Shown here piece after piece: positions 1 through 11,418 of a DNA stretch of 64,000 bases. Source of the DNA: Nannobrachium achirus (taxonomy: Eukaryota > Chordata > Actinopteri > Myctophiformes > Myctophidae). The stretch spans positions 58,180,021-58,244,020 of the forward strand of contig OY997642.1 in the NCBI GenBank assembly GCA_963921795.1. Reading direction: 5' to 3'. Made by a program: the position numbers and the translations under genes. The stretch's first letter is position 1. Every line of letters begins with the position of its first letter. The notes under the pieces were generated by a model that saw only the letters and a program-made list of their open reading frames with translations, was not told where the DNA came from and searched no databases.

Positions 1-106
1 TGTTCTCTGCACCTGTCTTTATGAAGCCTGATGTTAAGGATCATAAAAGAAAACCACTCCCTTCTCTGATAATAATGGGTCAATCATACTGTAAGGTGGG
101 AGCAGC

Positions 107-214
<108 letters not shown>

Positions 215-435
215 GCACCAAGGTATTTTATAATAAGAAAAAACTGGCCGGGCATGCGCCATTGACGCTCATGGGAGCCAAAACTGGGACCGGAAGTTGT
301 GTGAAATGCATTGGGGTCTATATGGCAGAAGGATGGCCATCAGCTGGACCATGCTTGTGAATAAATTATTTCTGAACAATTGTGTCCTTTGTCAGTTAAT
401 CGGTCCAGGAATTTAAAAGAATGCATATCACAGGT

Positions 436-437
<2 letters not shown>

Positions 438-523
<86 letters not shown>
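438..523. repeat. Compound (TA)n(GATA)n microsatellite
   Basis: A run of TA dinucleotides passes directly into about a dozen GATA tetranucleotides. It ends just before the GGGGTAAGATGAACC motif that starts the next element. Confidence 0.97.
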
Positions 524-1082
524 TGTAGGGGAGAACGGGGTAAGATGAACCACTTTTTGCTTATGTTGACCTGGAAGCAAGAAAAAGTGAGATGGCAGTA
601 AATTCAAAACATCTAGACATATTTCAGGATGTCTGCTATCATTTGAAATTTTAAGTAAGTGTCTATGACAAAGGACCATAAAAATCTGACCTATTAAAAA
701 AAAGTGGTCATGTGGTTCAACTTGCCCCAGGTGAGGGGTAAGTTGATCCAAGTAAAGGGGTAAGTTGACCCACGTGATATTCTTAACTTTTAACAGTTTA
801 AACTTGAACAAAGAATGTATGTACTTATCAGAAATATTTTAATAACACATTTCCCTTTTGCAAATAGTCTTATTTCCTTTCTTATGGTTATTTAAACTGT
901 AAGAAAAAATATTACAACCAATTAAATAACGTTTGTTAGAACCTTTTAATATTTGCAATTATTAATATAATATTAAAAACTTCTCTTAAATGAGTGTATT
1001 CATCAAAATGAAAGATGATTCAGAATAATTTGAGTTGCAAATACCCCAAGGCATATGGTTCATCTTACCTCAGAGCCACCAT

Positions 1083-1917
1083 TTTGACAAAACCTGGTGA
1101 GACTTTGCTGAGCAAGAAGAGCAGCAGCAGAAATTAGATCAAATGGAAGCTGAAAATCTCAAATACAAACAAGAAATGGAAACCAAGGACCTTAAACACA
1201 AACAAGAAATGGAAGAAGTTAAAAGAGAAGTGGAACGTTTGGAACAACTAAAAAAGCAAACTGCAATTAAAGCCAATCTACCAGTCCATCATGCAATCTC
1301 AATACACAGCAATATGGGTCAGCAACACCCACCACCACAAGAGGGTGTAAATGTACCAAATGACATGTCAACTATAGTTAAAGTGCTTGCAGAAGCCATC
1401 ACAGCAAACAGGCTGCCCATACCAGAACCCACCATTTTTACAGGCGATCCCTTAAAATATAATATCTGGAAAGCATAATTTCAAACCTTAATTGAAAGAA
1501 AGAATGTCCCAACAGTGGAAAAAAAAAATCCTACAGAGATACGTGGGTGGAGCAGCCAAAGAGTCTATTGATGGTTATTTCTTAATGGAAAGTGCTTATT
1601 TTGCTGCATGGAGTTTATTGGATGAAAGATATGGAGACTCATTTATTATTGCCAAAGCATATCGGGACAAGTTGCAAGGTTGGCCAAAAGTCAGACAAAG
1701 AGATGGTATTGAGTTGAGGAAATATGTTGACTTTTTGAGAAGCTGTGAATCAGCCATTGTGCACAATCCTCATTTGAACATTTTAAATGATGCTATGGAA
1801 AATCAAATGCTAACCACCAAGTTGCCAGACTGGTTAATTACTGGATGGAACCGTGCAGCCACAACTTACCAATTGCAACATGGACACTTTCCTAGTTTCA
1901 GCTATGTTGTTACTTGA
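1083..1917 (+). pseudogene. gag: BEL/Pao retrotransposon gag (DUF1759-like), decayed
   Basis: The first part encodes a Lys/Glu-rich coiled coil (QEMETKDLKHKQEMEEVKRE and neighbours), then a proline-rich linker and the start of a DUF1759-type capsid domain (EPTIFTGDPLKYNIWKA). A TAA at 1476-1478 interrupts this domain just before FQTLIERKN. A frameshift near 1520-1545 then moves the remainder (YVGGAAKESIDGYF, LLDERYGDSFIIAKAYRDKL, AKLPDWL-like TTKLPDWLITGW) into another frame. This order of motifs is what BEL/Pao gag proteins show. The copy cannot make a full protein. There is no 5' LTR upstream, so the left side is truncated. Confidence 0.85.
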
Positions 1918-2039
1918 ATCAAGCATCGCTTGTAATCCCATAACCTCGTATAGTGCACTGCGACAATGTGAGTATGAGAATCGCAGCAAACCCAGAAATT
2001 AAACGACAGCAGCTTACAAAACCCCGTCGCCAACAGCAA

Positions 2040-3087
2040 ATGCAAGAACATTTTCCACCACTACTGAAAAGCAACTAATCTGCTACCTTTGCAATAAACC
2101 GGGACATGAATTACATAATTGTCATAACTTTACATCTATGCCTCTTGCTGACAGAGTCCAGTATATAAGAAGTGAGAGACTTTATTTTGGCTGCTTTAAA
2201 CCAGGCCACCAGTCAAAGGAATGCAGAAATCGAATGACATGTGATACTTGCAATAAACGCCATCCTACTTTTATTCATGATGATCACTTCTTCTTGGAAT
2301 CCAGAGAAGAATCAAGTTCCCATAAGGAGACTGGACAAGCAACACCAATTCATACCAATGCCATGAAATCTAACAGAGTTCAAGAAGGAACACCCACTCA
2401 AACCACCTCAATTGTACCAGTTTATGTATCGACACCAGAACATGATGGGGAAGAAGTACTTGTATATGCTCTGCTTGACACTCAAAGTGCTTCATCTTTC
2501 ATTCTTGAAGAGGTTGCAGACATCTTAAAGCCTGTCAAACTCGAATTGTCTACCATGTCATCCAAAGGAACAGTTGTATCATGTAAGAGACTTGAAGGTC
2601 TACAAGTAAGAGGACTCTTTTCCGACAAGAAGTGCCAACACTTTATACAAGTGAATTCATTTCAGCTAACAAATCTCATATTCCAACTCCACAAACTGTT
2701 ATGTCATGGCCACATTTACATCATCTTTCAAGCCACGTTGCCCCCTACCAAGAATGCAAAATTGCTCTTTTGATTGGCTACAATTGCCCACTCGCCCTCA
2801 TGCCCCGAGAAGTGGTTTGTGGAGAAGGAAATCAGCCTTTTGCGCAAAGAACAGATCTAGGCTGGAGTGTAATAAGTTATGGTGACCCCTGTGAGTATGA
2901 CGGAGATGCCACTGGAGTAAGTCATCACATCACGATTCACCAGAGCTGTTATTTCCTGGGGTTACCAACTCTAGCAGCCAGACTCGGTACACCGATGCAC
3001 GCCGCCATGGCAGCTTGCCAAGTCACCTGCCTTAGTAACCTGTTGCTAACGTGGCATTGGACAAGGACGGGTTTAGGAGGGGCATAG
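2040..3087 (+). pseudogene. pol: BEL/Pao zinc knuckles and DUF1758 protease, followed by truncated pol
   Basis: A CCHC knuckle (CYLCNKPGHELHNC) is followed by a second knuckle whose first Cys is replaced by Tyr (YFGCFKPGHQSKEC), then by CDTCNKRHPT. The retropepsin-like DUF1758 segment has the family's ALLDTQS active-site form. A frameshift near 2640-2660 moves the next part into another frame, where SHIPTP, LLIGYNCPLALMPREVV and QPFAQRTDLGWSVI match the stretch between protease and reverse transcriptase in BEL/Pao. No reverse transcriptase, RNase H or integrase follows; homology fades after VSHHITIH. An internal deletion of most of pol is inferred. Confidence 0.85.
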
Positions 3088-3541
3088 CGACTGGCTCATT
3101 GACTCGAATGGACAATGGACAATCTTAAATGTTTTTGGACTGACAAGTTTGGATATGCAAATTAAGAATGCTTGATGAATGGAATCTTAATTGGCCTAAT
3201 AACTTATGGAAGAGAAACACGTGGGAGTTCATTGAAGATCCTAAATTTCACAAGGCCCAAGGTACAATGTACAGGCAAAGGAAGTACGGACATTGCTAGC
3301 CCGCTTAAAGGTTCTCTATTTGGAAAGATTAAAGCGCCATGATCGAAAGTTCAAGGGTCTTTCACTTCAAAGTGGAGCCACAAGTATTGTGCTTAATGAG
3401 TGTCTCAATTTGATGACCAAGAGAAATTTGTACTGCTTAAAGCAGAAGGTCAAGGTCAAACTTGTTTTTGTTTCAAGTGATTATTTGAATTTATTTGAAT
3501 TTAATTTTTGGTATAAGAAATCAAAGTTGATTTGGTGGGAG

Positions 3542-4101
3542 TGTGACTGCCGCTATTATTTGACATTTTGTTATTTTGTTTTTTCTATATTGTAATTAAT
3601 TCAAGGCCACCGGACGTTGCGTCATGTAATTTCCGGGCTATGCCCATTTATGGTAGTGTCTGTCTAGAGCTGCTCACCAAGACCACTCTAGTCATGTCTT
3701 CCGTGTAGACGGATTGTTTGTATGCAGTGTGGTGCCGCTTTCAAGGTTTGTTTCCTTTGAATGACCACATTTATACACTTTTGAAGTCATTATTTAAGTT
3801 GTATTCTTTATTTGTTTATGAGTTTAATTGATCGATTGTATATTTTTTGTTCCAGTTTGTTTCGCTATTGTTTGGGGATTCTTGGACCTTGTTTCATTCT
3901 ATTCATTTGTACATGCAGCCAGAGAGGTGATTTTAAGTTCTTTGTATTTTTCTTTATTTTCTTTATCACATTTTCTATGGTTACTTTTTATGTTATCCTT
4001 ATCCTGTTTATTACTTTCTGTTTGACAGTTTTGATGGTGCTTTATTTGTAAATAAAACATCAGTACAACGAACATCTGACTCATCTGTGAAGGGAGTGAC
4101 A
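3542..4101 (+). mobile_element. 3' LTR of the BEL/Pao relic
   Basis: A purine tract GGTGGGAG directly precedes TGTGACTGCC, as expected for a polypurine tract abutting an LTR. The segment ends GTGACA, giving TG...CA ends and about 560 bp. It is T-rich and carries AATAAA at about 4051 near its 3' side. With no second LTR for comparison, the boundaries are inferred from these signals. Confidence 0.6.
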
Positions 4102-4115
4102 CCTGGCTAGCTTAA

Positions 4116-4420
4116 AGGGGAAGACCACCCATTTTCAATATTGAAATATGTCATTAATATACCTTAGAGGAGTTGTGTGGAAATAGAAAAAAAGTTCCCC
4201 CCCTTCTGTGTTGCCTAGAACTGGAGGATTGATTTTGGGGTTTGTATTGTAAATTACAATGTGTGATGTCATCAAGTTGTACTTTACAATACAAACCCCC
4301 AAATCAATCCTCCAGTTCTAGGCAACACAGAAGGGGGGGAACTTTTTTTCTATTTCCACACAACTCCTCTAAGGTATATTAATGACACAGTTCAATATTG
4401 AAAATGGGTGGTCTTCCCCT
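4116..4420. mobile_element. 305-bp palindromic MITE with TTAA target duplication
   Basis: The element starts AGGGGAAGACCACCC and ends with the reverse complement, and is flanked on both sides by TTAA (4112-4115 and 4421-4424). The arms are inverted copies over nearly 150 bp each, including GGAGGATTGATTTTGGGG and the homopolymers, with a short centre near 4255-4275. A TTAA duplication suggests piggyBac- or Kolobok-type mobilisation. It sits 14 bp beyond the LTR, inside the same shell element. Confidence 0.88.
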
Positions 4421-4949
4421 TTAATGCTTAAGGCTCATCTTTAGCTAAATGATTCACATAGTTTTATACATTGGGCTATCACCAACATACATGCTATATA
4501 AGTTTAGACCTGGGTAAATTTGCTTTAACATAAAAATCATTATACAATAAAAGTCAAAAATTGACTTTGACCAGCAAAAAAACACTTTTGGGGGTAGAAA
4601 TATGCTTTCCACTTTGCCCAGGTGTCTGTAAACTCCACAGCCAGGAAATGATGCTTGTGTTCTTATTTTAAGGTCAAATGACAACTCATGTGTATAGTTT
4701 TAAAGATAAAGGGGGTGGTTCATCTTACCCAGCGGTTCATCTTACCCCGTTCTCTAACCCTAACCCTGTTTTCTTTTTTTTTTATTGCACACTGTATAAT
4801 TGTATTGAGGCATCTAAACAGCGCCATGTATCATTTCTGGTAGTGTTGCCAGGTTCTGAGAAATAAGGAAACAGGCCTAGGACAACAAGCCCAAAAGAAC
4901 CAATAAGGGCCAGGCACTAGGCTATTTATGAGCACTTACTGCATGTATT

Positions 4950-5024
4950 CAAAATAACCATCAACAAGCTCACAACGCATCGCAATGTGCCAGATTGTGA
5001 ACTTGTAGATCTGCTATTTTCAAA
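4950..5024. repeat. Short hairpin repeat (ACAAGCTCACAACGC family), diverged copy
   Basis: CAACAAGCTCACAACGC and, about 30 bp later, GTGAACTTGTAGATCTGC then TATTTTC form an imperfect inverted repeat. The same palindrome recurs at 6709, 25978, 26409, 33932, 35924 and 44866. The left arm has lost its GATC block. Confidence 0.75.
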
Positions 5025-5735
5025 AGATTTGTATACATTTGATAACTTGTCAAATACCACATTCTGCATAATGAGCACTTTCTACTTTTGGCAGCCTGCT
5101 TTAATTATATTTTGAAACCAATACTTTGTTTAATTCCTGAGTTTATTTCTAAATTGCAGTAGTGATTGATTGATTACTTAGAGTTTGCAGAGACAAAGGC
5201 AGACCTACAGTAGGCTACAGTACAGTACGTTGGTACAACCACCACTGAGAACCACTGTTTAAAACAATGAAAAGCCTTGTTACTGATATCCTATGGAGAG
5301 TAGCCTACTGTGCTCCATCCGTCGGTCTTTCAATGTTATATGAGATACATAAAATAAAGTGGTTCCTGTGTAAATAAGCTGGGAAGCTTAGGATCTCCTT
5401 TTAGTTGACCTTGCACCAATGATTACAAGTAGGCTATACTGTCATGAAACTGTACATTTTCCAGGCTTCTAATACATTCTTCAATCAATAAAAGTAAATA
5501 AATAAGCAACTTGTTCACTTAAGAACAGGGGTCTTGCCAGGGACCTGTCAATAATTTGTCAATTGCACAGCACAGTAAGCATACAAGCTATGCAAAATGG
5601 ACAGAATCATGTTTTATTTTGAACATAAATGTGGAAAATGTTTTAAAAATATTTGAAGACAAATGGAAAAATAAAAAAAGAAGTGCTTTTATTTATGTAT
5701 TTCCATTAATCAAGCAATAATTTTGCGGACCCCCT
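5025..5735. other. AT-rich intergenic sequence, no gene seen
   Basis: No coding sequence is supported. GAGAACCACTG at about 5246 resembles the ends of Charlie-like hAT repeats and may be a degraded terminus paired with the GACCCCC-rich block that follows near 5730. Confidence 0.4.
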
Positions 5736-5806
5736 GCAGTACCTCCGCGGACCCCCTGGGGGTCGTGGACCCCCCCCCCCCCCCCACACACAAACACACA
5801 CACACG
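5736..5806. repeat. GGACCCCCTGGGGGTC repeat with C-tract and (CA)n
   Basis: Two GGACCCCC blocks and a GGGGGTCGTGGACC segment resemble the terminal part of the hAT copies at 44755-45187 and 35865-36190. They are followed by about 20 C residues and a short CA repeat. Confidence 0.6.
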
Positions 5807-6394
5807 TCCACCTACAACTACCAATATTTACAAGCAACTTCACAGTCAAATAAGCCCAAAGTCACTTATAATTAGCAAACATGGCAACACTAAAACTGCC
5901 GGTTTCTGGTATCGCGTTATTTGGTTGCCAGACAGGGAATCTCGCGATACTTCGGCACGTTCAGAAACGTACTTTGTACTCTTTAGATGCCTCTATAAAA
6001 TTGCACAGGGCGCACATTGAAAAGTAAAAAAATAACCCCTGGGAACTCAGATTGGTTGAAAAGTAACATAGTTGAAAAAAAAAACTTTTATATGATGCCT
6101 TTTATTTTCCAGGAGTGATCATTTGACAGAGGCCTCAGTCATTCAGAAATAGTGTTTCTGTTCCAAAGGCTTCCATTGCTACAGTGCATTCTACAGAACT
6201 TCCGGCTGCAGTTTGGCTCCCATGGTGCAACGAATCTGCCGAGTGGAATTGCGTCCATACCTTCTTTTTTATTTACCTTGTATGGCACAGGGAAACTATG
6301 CTCCCCTATCTGTGATTTCATGCAGTGACATCACAGGGAGGGGAGGAGAGAGAGCAGAGGCCTGTTTCTGAGAAATGGGCTGACTGACTGTAAT

Positions 6395-6515
6395 ATGCAT
6401 GCGTGCGTGTGCACGCATGCATGCACGCACGCTGACAACGTTTTACCCGAACGCGTTCAATGAACGATCGTTCATGAACACGTTCATATTTTGGGCGAAC
6501 GTGAACTGAACGCTC
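6395..6515. repeat. Alternating purine-pyrimidine palindrome and GAACG-rich repeat
   Basis: GCATGCGTGCGTG and CACGCACGC form an inverted, strictly alternating purine-pyrimidine tract at 6396-6432 (hairpin- and Z-DNA-prone). It is followed by repeated GAACG/CGTTC words, including the palindrome TGAACGATCGTTCA near 6462. This looks like the end of a degraded DNA element; the family is not identified. Confidence 0.6.
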
Positions 6516-6708
6516 TGTGTTTCTGCTTGATGAACGTTATTGTCGAGCGCGTTCATTCTGACGTCGGTGAACGGCAGACAGCGCCTGAGCGGTGCTGTCT
6601 GCAGCTGTGTGCTTCTCTACATGAAGCGCTGAGTCTCCTCCTCGTTACGTTGTCTCCCACCCAAGTAAAGCCTGACTATACTTCGTCGTGTGACGTGTGT
6701 TGCATGCC

Positions 6709-6781
6709 GAAATAGCTGATCTGCAAGTTCACAACGCATCGCATTCACGAGACAACGTGAGCTTGTAGATCAGCTATTTTA
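6709..6781. repeat. Short hairpin repeat (AGCTTGTAGATCAGCTATTTT family)
   Basis: GAAATAGCTGATCTGCAAG and the reverse-complement arm CTTGTAGATCAGCTATTTT flank a 35-bp centre containing CACAACGC and GTGAG. It is an independent member of the palindrome family most perfect at 33932-33998. Confidence 0.85.
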
Positions 6782-8820
6782 AGATTTTTAACCAGCGTGG
6801 ACAGTTAGAAACGTCTGCCTTCACAATAAGGGTGAGGAAGACTGGGCACTAGTGATGCGCGGGTCAGCTTTTTTTCATAGGCCCCACCGCCCACAGCCCA
6901 CCCGTGTCGCAGAACAATCTACGAATCCGCCCGCACCGCAACCCGCATATAAAAAAAAGATGGTATATAATTTCCACAATATATATACGGCTCTTCTAAG
7001 TACCCAAAGTTGTTTACAGAAAGGTCTACAGTAGCACAATATTGTCATAGGCTAAATAAACAAAAGTGTTGTTCAAATTCTGGGTTTAGCCTATCTGACA
7101 TTCATTCAAAGACGTTCATTATCGTCGGGGTAAAGGCCCATTCCCACTGGGCCAGATAACAGATAAAAAAAACTCTTTCTCCAGATATTTTTCCATTCAA
7201 AGTGGATGGTAGATACAGATAAAAAAAAATATTTGCCACAGATAAAAGTATCTGTGGCAAATATCTGGGGTAGATCTTTTTTTTTATGTATCTCCCTTTC
7301 TATTTATGCTACCAACACAGTCTCACACCGAGTACGGCACATAACTACTTTTTGTCAGAATCCGGGGAAGGCAGTGCATGCTTTCTCTGGCAGCCAGCGA
7401 CAGCAATATCCGCCTTCCAGGGTCCACTCGTAGACATTCATTGAGGTCTAGAGACGGCAGACCGCTCCGTCTCCGCCCACGCATGCGCACTCAGCGAATT
7501 TCTCAGCAACTTCCTGGTGCTAACGTCAGCTTTGGAGGATAAAAATCCAAAACGTGCGCTAAGCAGCTTGTTTAAAATGCACCAAACCACACGCCAGCAC
7601 ACACAAAAACCTGTAAATATTTGTGAGCATTTCCATCCTAGTTTTGTATTTAATCTTTGAGTATTCTCTGAGAACGACACTTTTATTTAACGTTTCCAAC
7701 CCGTGACGTCACGTGACATTACTTCCGCATGCACAACATGATTGACAGTAGTAAAGCTTTGATCAAAACTTTTTTTTAAAAATATAATATATCTATATAA
7801 TAGATGCGCCTGTCCATAAATCAATTATTCTGGCACTGAAATGCCTAATTTAAGAAAATGTACAGCAATACATCGTTATTTCTCATTTCCTGATTACATT
7901 TACTGATTAGATTCCGCCTACTGCATCCGGATTGTCACCACGTCCGCATAACACAACGTTTCCGTATCCTCTCTTGGCGTTATAGCAACCAACGTTGGGT
8001 TTGGCTTGCTTTTAATTTTTTTGAAACAGATAGCAGCAATCTTTTGCAGTCGTTTTGGAACAAATAGCAGCATTTATGTTTTCTCAAAACGATGTCATGT
8101 TTTTTGTTACATTTAGGACGTAAACAATGTTGAAGTTGATTCTGAAGGTTGTCTGTTGCTATCGCGGGTTGCTCAGACAGACAGAGCAGTGTACACTGGG
8201 GTTGCTATGGTGATGGTAAAAGCGTCATGACGCAAGGACTTCTGCGCATCTACGTCTGCTCTGCTCCTCCCATAATGCATTGCGGTTTGTTTTCAACTCG
8301 GCGCGGTAAGACCAAGACATTTTCTCTCTTCCATTTGTTTATATAAAATACATTGTTTAATCTGAACTAAACACTAAATCATAGGACCACAACATCTGAC
8401 CACTTCACCCGGCAGCCTATCAGCTGCCATGCTCCGTGGTCATTTGGGTGGATCGCGTGCATTTTCAGAGCATGTGTTCAATCAATCGATCCAGATTGAC
8501 TCAATATGTTTTTCAAGCTTTTACGTTTTTAACATTAATCATTTTAATATTAATTATCATTTTTTAAATCTTAGTGAGAACCACTGCAAGTAATATAAAT
8601 GAGAGATACGTGTAATATTATATACATACTGTAAAGCAGTATACAATTCAACCTCATAAAAGGTGTCATTTTGAGCTGGCTGGTAGGTAGAGCGGCTGTT
8701 TGAGAATTATAATTCTATCCACGAGTTTCCAACACCCCATAGTGCATGGTTTGGGAAATAGTCTAGTCCTCTCAGGATAATAACCAGTAACTACCGTCAC
8801 AGCAAAAAGGATAGTTATAT
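6782..8820. other. Unclassified region with a 16-bp perfect hairpin
   Basis: No coding gene is supported. A perfect 16-bp inverted repeat ATATTTGCCACAGATA with a 4-nt loop lies at 7229-7264, inside a larger A/T-rich imperfect palindrome (about 7145-7290) with AGATAAAAAAA arms, probably a small MITE. GC-richer patches near 7440-7520 and 7900-8000 contain CpG but no recognisable exon. Confidence 0.4.
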
Positions 8821-8821
8821 A

Positions 8822-9445
8822 GTTATAGATTTTACAATTTATGCATTTAGCAGATGCTCTTAATCCAGAGCGATTTACAATAGACAAGGAAAGCACAAGG
8901 TAATCCATCAAATTCATAGAACAAGTAATCGACCAAGAATCTTTCAATAAAATCAATAAAACTAAACAATCAAAACAACAACACACATCAATAATATGTA
9001 CATTGAAGCTATACACACTATAGCCTCAACATCAGTCTATATACTGTAAAAATGCAATCTAAATTACATTTTAGCAATTGCATAAGCTTGTACGGTGGTC
9101 AAGGGAAGGCAAATGCTATAGTACGTTCTATGGGCTACGGTGGGGTCTGAAGAGGTGTCTTCAGATTACGGCGGGAGCTAGGGAGTTAGTCTGCTTTTCT
9201 AACAATTCTAACTGCAATGGGGAGTTTATTCCACAGTTTGGGGGCTAGGAGGAGAAGAGTCTAGGAAGAGTTAAGAAGCATCTAGGACGAGTGGTTTGTC
9301 CAGGGTGTTTTAGTGACTGGAGGGAGCAAAGAAGAGGGGTAGACATGAAATCTTTGGTTGGTTGAAGACCAATCATGCTTTGCGGCATTCTTGATAATTT
9401 GAAATGGCTTAAGCGCAAATGCCGGGAGGCCACTGAGGAGAGAGT
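8822..9445 (-). mobile_element. LINE tail, minus strand, decayed
   Basis: Read on the minus strand, a segment near 9230-9160 encodes a diverged PKLWNKLPIAVR-type motif, common near the C-terminus of L2/Rex-like LINE reverse transcriptases, with stops and frame changes. The minus-strand 3' end (about 8875 to 8835) contains the widespread fish 3'-tail word TCTGGATTAAGAGCATCTGC followed by TAAATGC. The body between is heavily decayed. The LINE family is an inference from these two landmarks. Confidence 0.6.
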
Positions 9446-9476
9446 AAATGTTGACATGTTTTGTTTTTGTTATAGC

Positions 9477-9570
9477 GGGGAAGGCTCATCCAGGTGGCAA
9501 GAAACCTGTTCCTGACAACGATGTTCCTGACACAATCTCTGAGGTCTCCTTTGCTGCAGATGCTGTTGGA
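9477..9570 (+). pseudogene. Possible upstream KDZ exon
   Basis: After TTGTTATAG, an open stretch reads AHPGGKKPVPDNDVPDTISE and continues to VSFAADAVG. It lies upstream of the recognised KDZ exons on the same strand and has a plausible acceptor. I do not recognise it as a family motif, and its end is uncertain. Confidence 0.35.
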
Positions 9571-9777
9571 GTGTATTTCATTAGTGCAAAGCAATATGTT
9601 CATAATAATATGTCAATGAGTTTGAATGTTAATTATATTTGTATTACACATTTACCAAATTAAATGTGCAACTACCCTTTTCACAGCCATTGTTATACTT
9701 ATTATACTCATTATTATACAAATTATATTGTAAAACATAACAATGTTGCCTTTCAATATCCCATACTATCTTAACAG

Positions 9778-10173
9778 AGCGTTTCATACAAGAGCTCCAG
9801 CACTCCCTGAGCGTTGTGTCCGCTTCCATCGAGCAAGCACCCACCCCAACAGCTCCCCTCCAGGCTTCCTCTGACTGGAGTACACGGAACCACTCTCTCT
9901 TAGAGAGATGGCTTACAGAGAGACCCTGGCTGATTAACAGCGTTGCAGCGAGGGCAGATGTAGGCACACACATGTGCCAACAATGTGCCCTCAGTCCAGC
10001 TGCTGTCTGCTGCCATGGATGTGAACCACGGCCATTCCTGTGTCCCGAATGTGACATCAAAACACACACAGACACAAGAAACGTGATGCACAACAGGGAT
10101 GCCATGACGGCAGGGTTCTTCCAGCCTTTGCCTCCAACGACGTGTATTGTAGACAAGGTTCATTGCCGTTGTG
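9778..10173 (+). pseudogene. KDZ exon: CxC cysteine cluster
   Basis: It is bounded by acceptor CTTAACAG and donor GTAAGTT. It encodes RFIQELQHSL, then ERWLTERPWLINSVAA, then clustered cysteines (MCQQCALSPAAVCCHGCEPR, FLCPECDIKTHTDTRNVMH) and VHCRCG. Such a Cys-rich N-terminal domain (CxC) precedes the RNase H-like core in KDZ transposases and probably binds zinc. The exon is open throughout. The first intron downstream is about 200 bp. Confidence 0.85.
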
Positions 10174-10375
10174 GTAAGTTCTTGTTTGTGAGTACACCAT
10201 AATCATTAATCTCATTACTTTAACAAAGCCTTTTTTTGATTTGTCTTACGGCCATGGACTCTTTTTAACCTTTCTCAAGTAAAGATTCACTCTCTTCAAG
10301 TGGTTCAAGCAATCGTAATGTTGTATTTCCTATTTGAGACAAATGATCTATATTCAAATGTATGATCTTTTTCAG

Positions 10376-10477
10376 AGCGCTTTGTACCCGTGCGGATCCC
10401 AGAAAGTATATGTTGTTGTGCTAAAGAGGCATTGAGGGTCAACCCAGGAAAGGCTGTTACTGTGATCACAATGGACG
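10376..10477 (+). pseudogene. KDZ exon: CCAKEALRVNPGKAVTVITMDG
   Basis: It lies between acceptor TTTTTCAG and donor GTAAGG. It encodes RFVPVRIPESICCCAKEAL and RVNPGKAVTVITMDG, matching the linker that introduces the second Cys-containing segment of KDZ proteins. It is open. Confidence 0.75.
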
Positions 10478-10652
10478 GTAAGGATGTAATTTTTCTTTTC
10501 TTTTTTTTTTAAAGCATCTTAAAAATATTTGTACTTATTAATTCCCACAAGGTTTGTCATAGGTGTATTTATGAAATCAAACAAATGCCCATTGACTAAT
10601 GTATGCCATGCTAAGTTTTACATTACATTGGGCATCTCCTTGATTTTTCTAG

Positions 10653-10885
10653 GGCGATATGATCTCAGCATGCCTGACCTACGTTGCGAGTCATGCCAAG
10701 CCAGTTGGACTGCTGAAGTGAACGATCTAATTCGTAGCAATTACTGGCCTGCAACACTTCAGTTTGCAACAGTTTATGCCCAGGATATATTTTTCTCTTT
10801 TGAAAAAATTAAGATGGCTTCACCAGGAATGTCCTGCCAAGCATTTTTTTAAATGCTGGATCAGCGAACTGTTCATTTTGGCCGT
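10653..10885 (+). pseudogene. KDZ exon with an in-frame stop
   Basis: It lies between acceptor TTTTTCTAG and donor GTGAGT. It encodes GRYDLSMPDLRCESCQASW, LIRSNYWPATLQFATVYAQD and MASPGMSCQAF, then a TAA at 10850-10852, then MLDQRTVHFGR in the same frame. The family reads through this point, so the stop is a single lesion. CESC supplies a zinc-type Cys pair, and NYWPATLQFATVY is a strongly family-like stretch. Confidence 0.85.
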
Positions 10886-10989
10886 GTGAGTATCTAACTT
10901 ATTTAGTCTACAGGATATCTCTTTTTTATGTGCATTTAATTTGTTTCTTATTTATTGCCTGCACATTATAAGCTGTTCTTTTGAAATAG

Positions 10990-11168
10990 ACAGGGAAGAT
11001 CTCTGCAGATGCCTTCCAGAAGAGCTATTTTCAGTGGGCAGCTGTACAGTATGAGGTCGAAAACCTGTGCAAGGAGAAGCCCCTTGTGTGTCCTGCTTGC
11101 ACACCAGAAATGGTTGCAATTTCAGTCGATGGAAATCGCAAACATTATCGCTTTAAGAGCGCATCCAG
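10990..11168 (+). pseudogene. KDZ exon with first catalytic-type Asp
   Basis: It lies between acceptor TTGAAATAG and donor GTACTT. It encodes TGKISADAFQKSYFQWAAVQ, then ENLCKEKPLVCPACTPEM, then VAISVDGNRKHYRF. The CPAC pair and the SVDGN strand are hallmark features; the Asp in SVDG is the likely first metal-binding residue of the RNase H fold. It is open. Confidence 0.85.
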
Positions 11169-11250
11169 GTACTTCAAAATGAGTATAATGTAACAGCATT
11201 TATATTAACAAGAACCTTAGGCTGAAATATATTTTAAAATGTTGAGTATT

Positions 11251-11322
11251 CTTTCTTTCTTTCTTTCTTTCTTTGTTTCTTTCTTTCTCTTTCTCTTTTT
11301 CGTTTAATTTTCTTTATTATTT
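11251..11322. repeat. (CTTT)n microsatellite in an intron
   Basis: Repeated TTTC tetranucleotides with interruptions. It doubles as the pyrimidine tract upstream of the following exon's acceptor. Confidence 0.9.
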
Positions 11323-11324
11323 AG

Positions 11325-11418
11325 ATCTGAGGTAAAGCCCATCTTTGATGGAGTCTTCATAGCGAGGGATGAAGATGTTACCAGATTTGTGGACTACATA
11401 CACCAGAGCACCGATCAT
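11325..11418 (+). pseudogene. KDZ exon: KPIFDGVFIARDEDVTRFVD
   Basis: It lies between acceptor TTATTTAG and donor GTAAGA. It encodes SEVKPIFDGVFIARDEDV and TRFVDYIHQSTDH, matching the segment that follows the first catalytic strand in KDZ proteins. The next recognised exon is more than 1 kb away. Confidence 0.75.

Larger units (their letters stand above)
532..4755. mobile_element. DNA-element shell with GGGGTAAGATGAACC ends, hosting the BEL/Pao relic
   Basis: The left end reads AGAACGGGGTAAGATGAACC and the right end is its reverse complement (GGTTCATCTTACCCCGTTCT), so the two form an inverted pair about 4.2 kb apart. Variants of the core GGGGTAAGWTGAMCC recur near both ends: about 537, 735 and 758 forward, and about 714, 1058, 4711 and 4733 reversed. 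Clustered subterminal motifs in both orientations are typical of transposase-binding arrays in DNA transposons. No transposase of its own is visible. The BEL/Pao remnant, its LTR and a palindromic MITE lie inside. The superfamily is not assigned, and treating the whole span as one element is inference. Confidence 0.5.

Noticed and set aside
2138..3087. An intact retrotransposon able to encode reverse transcriptase
   Set aside because: Only gag, protease and a short pol segment remain. There is no YxDD box, RNase H or integrase, and several frames are broken.
9816..10202. A functional host zinc-finger gene at the CxC exon
   Set aside because: The exon is open, but downstream exons carry a stop, a frameshift and a hAT insertion, and the domain order is that of a KDZ transposase.
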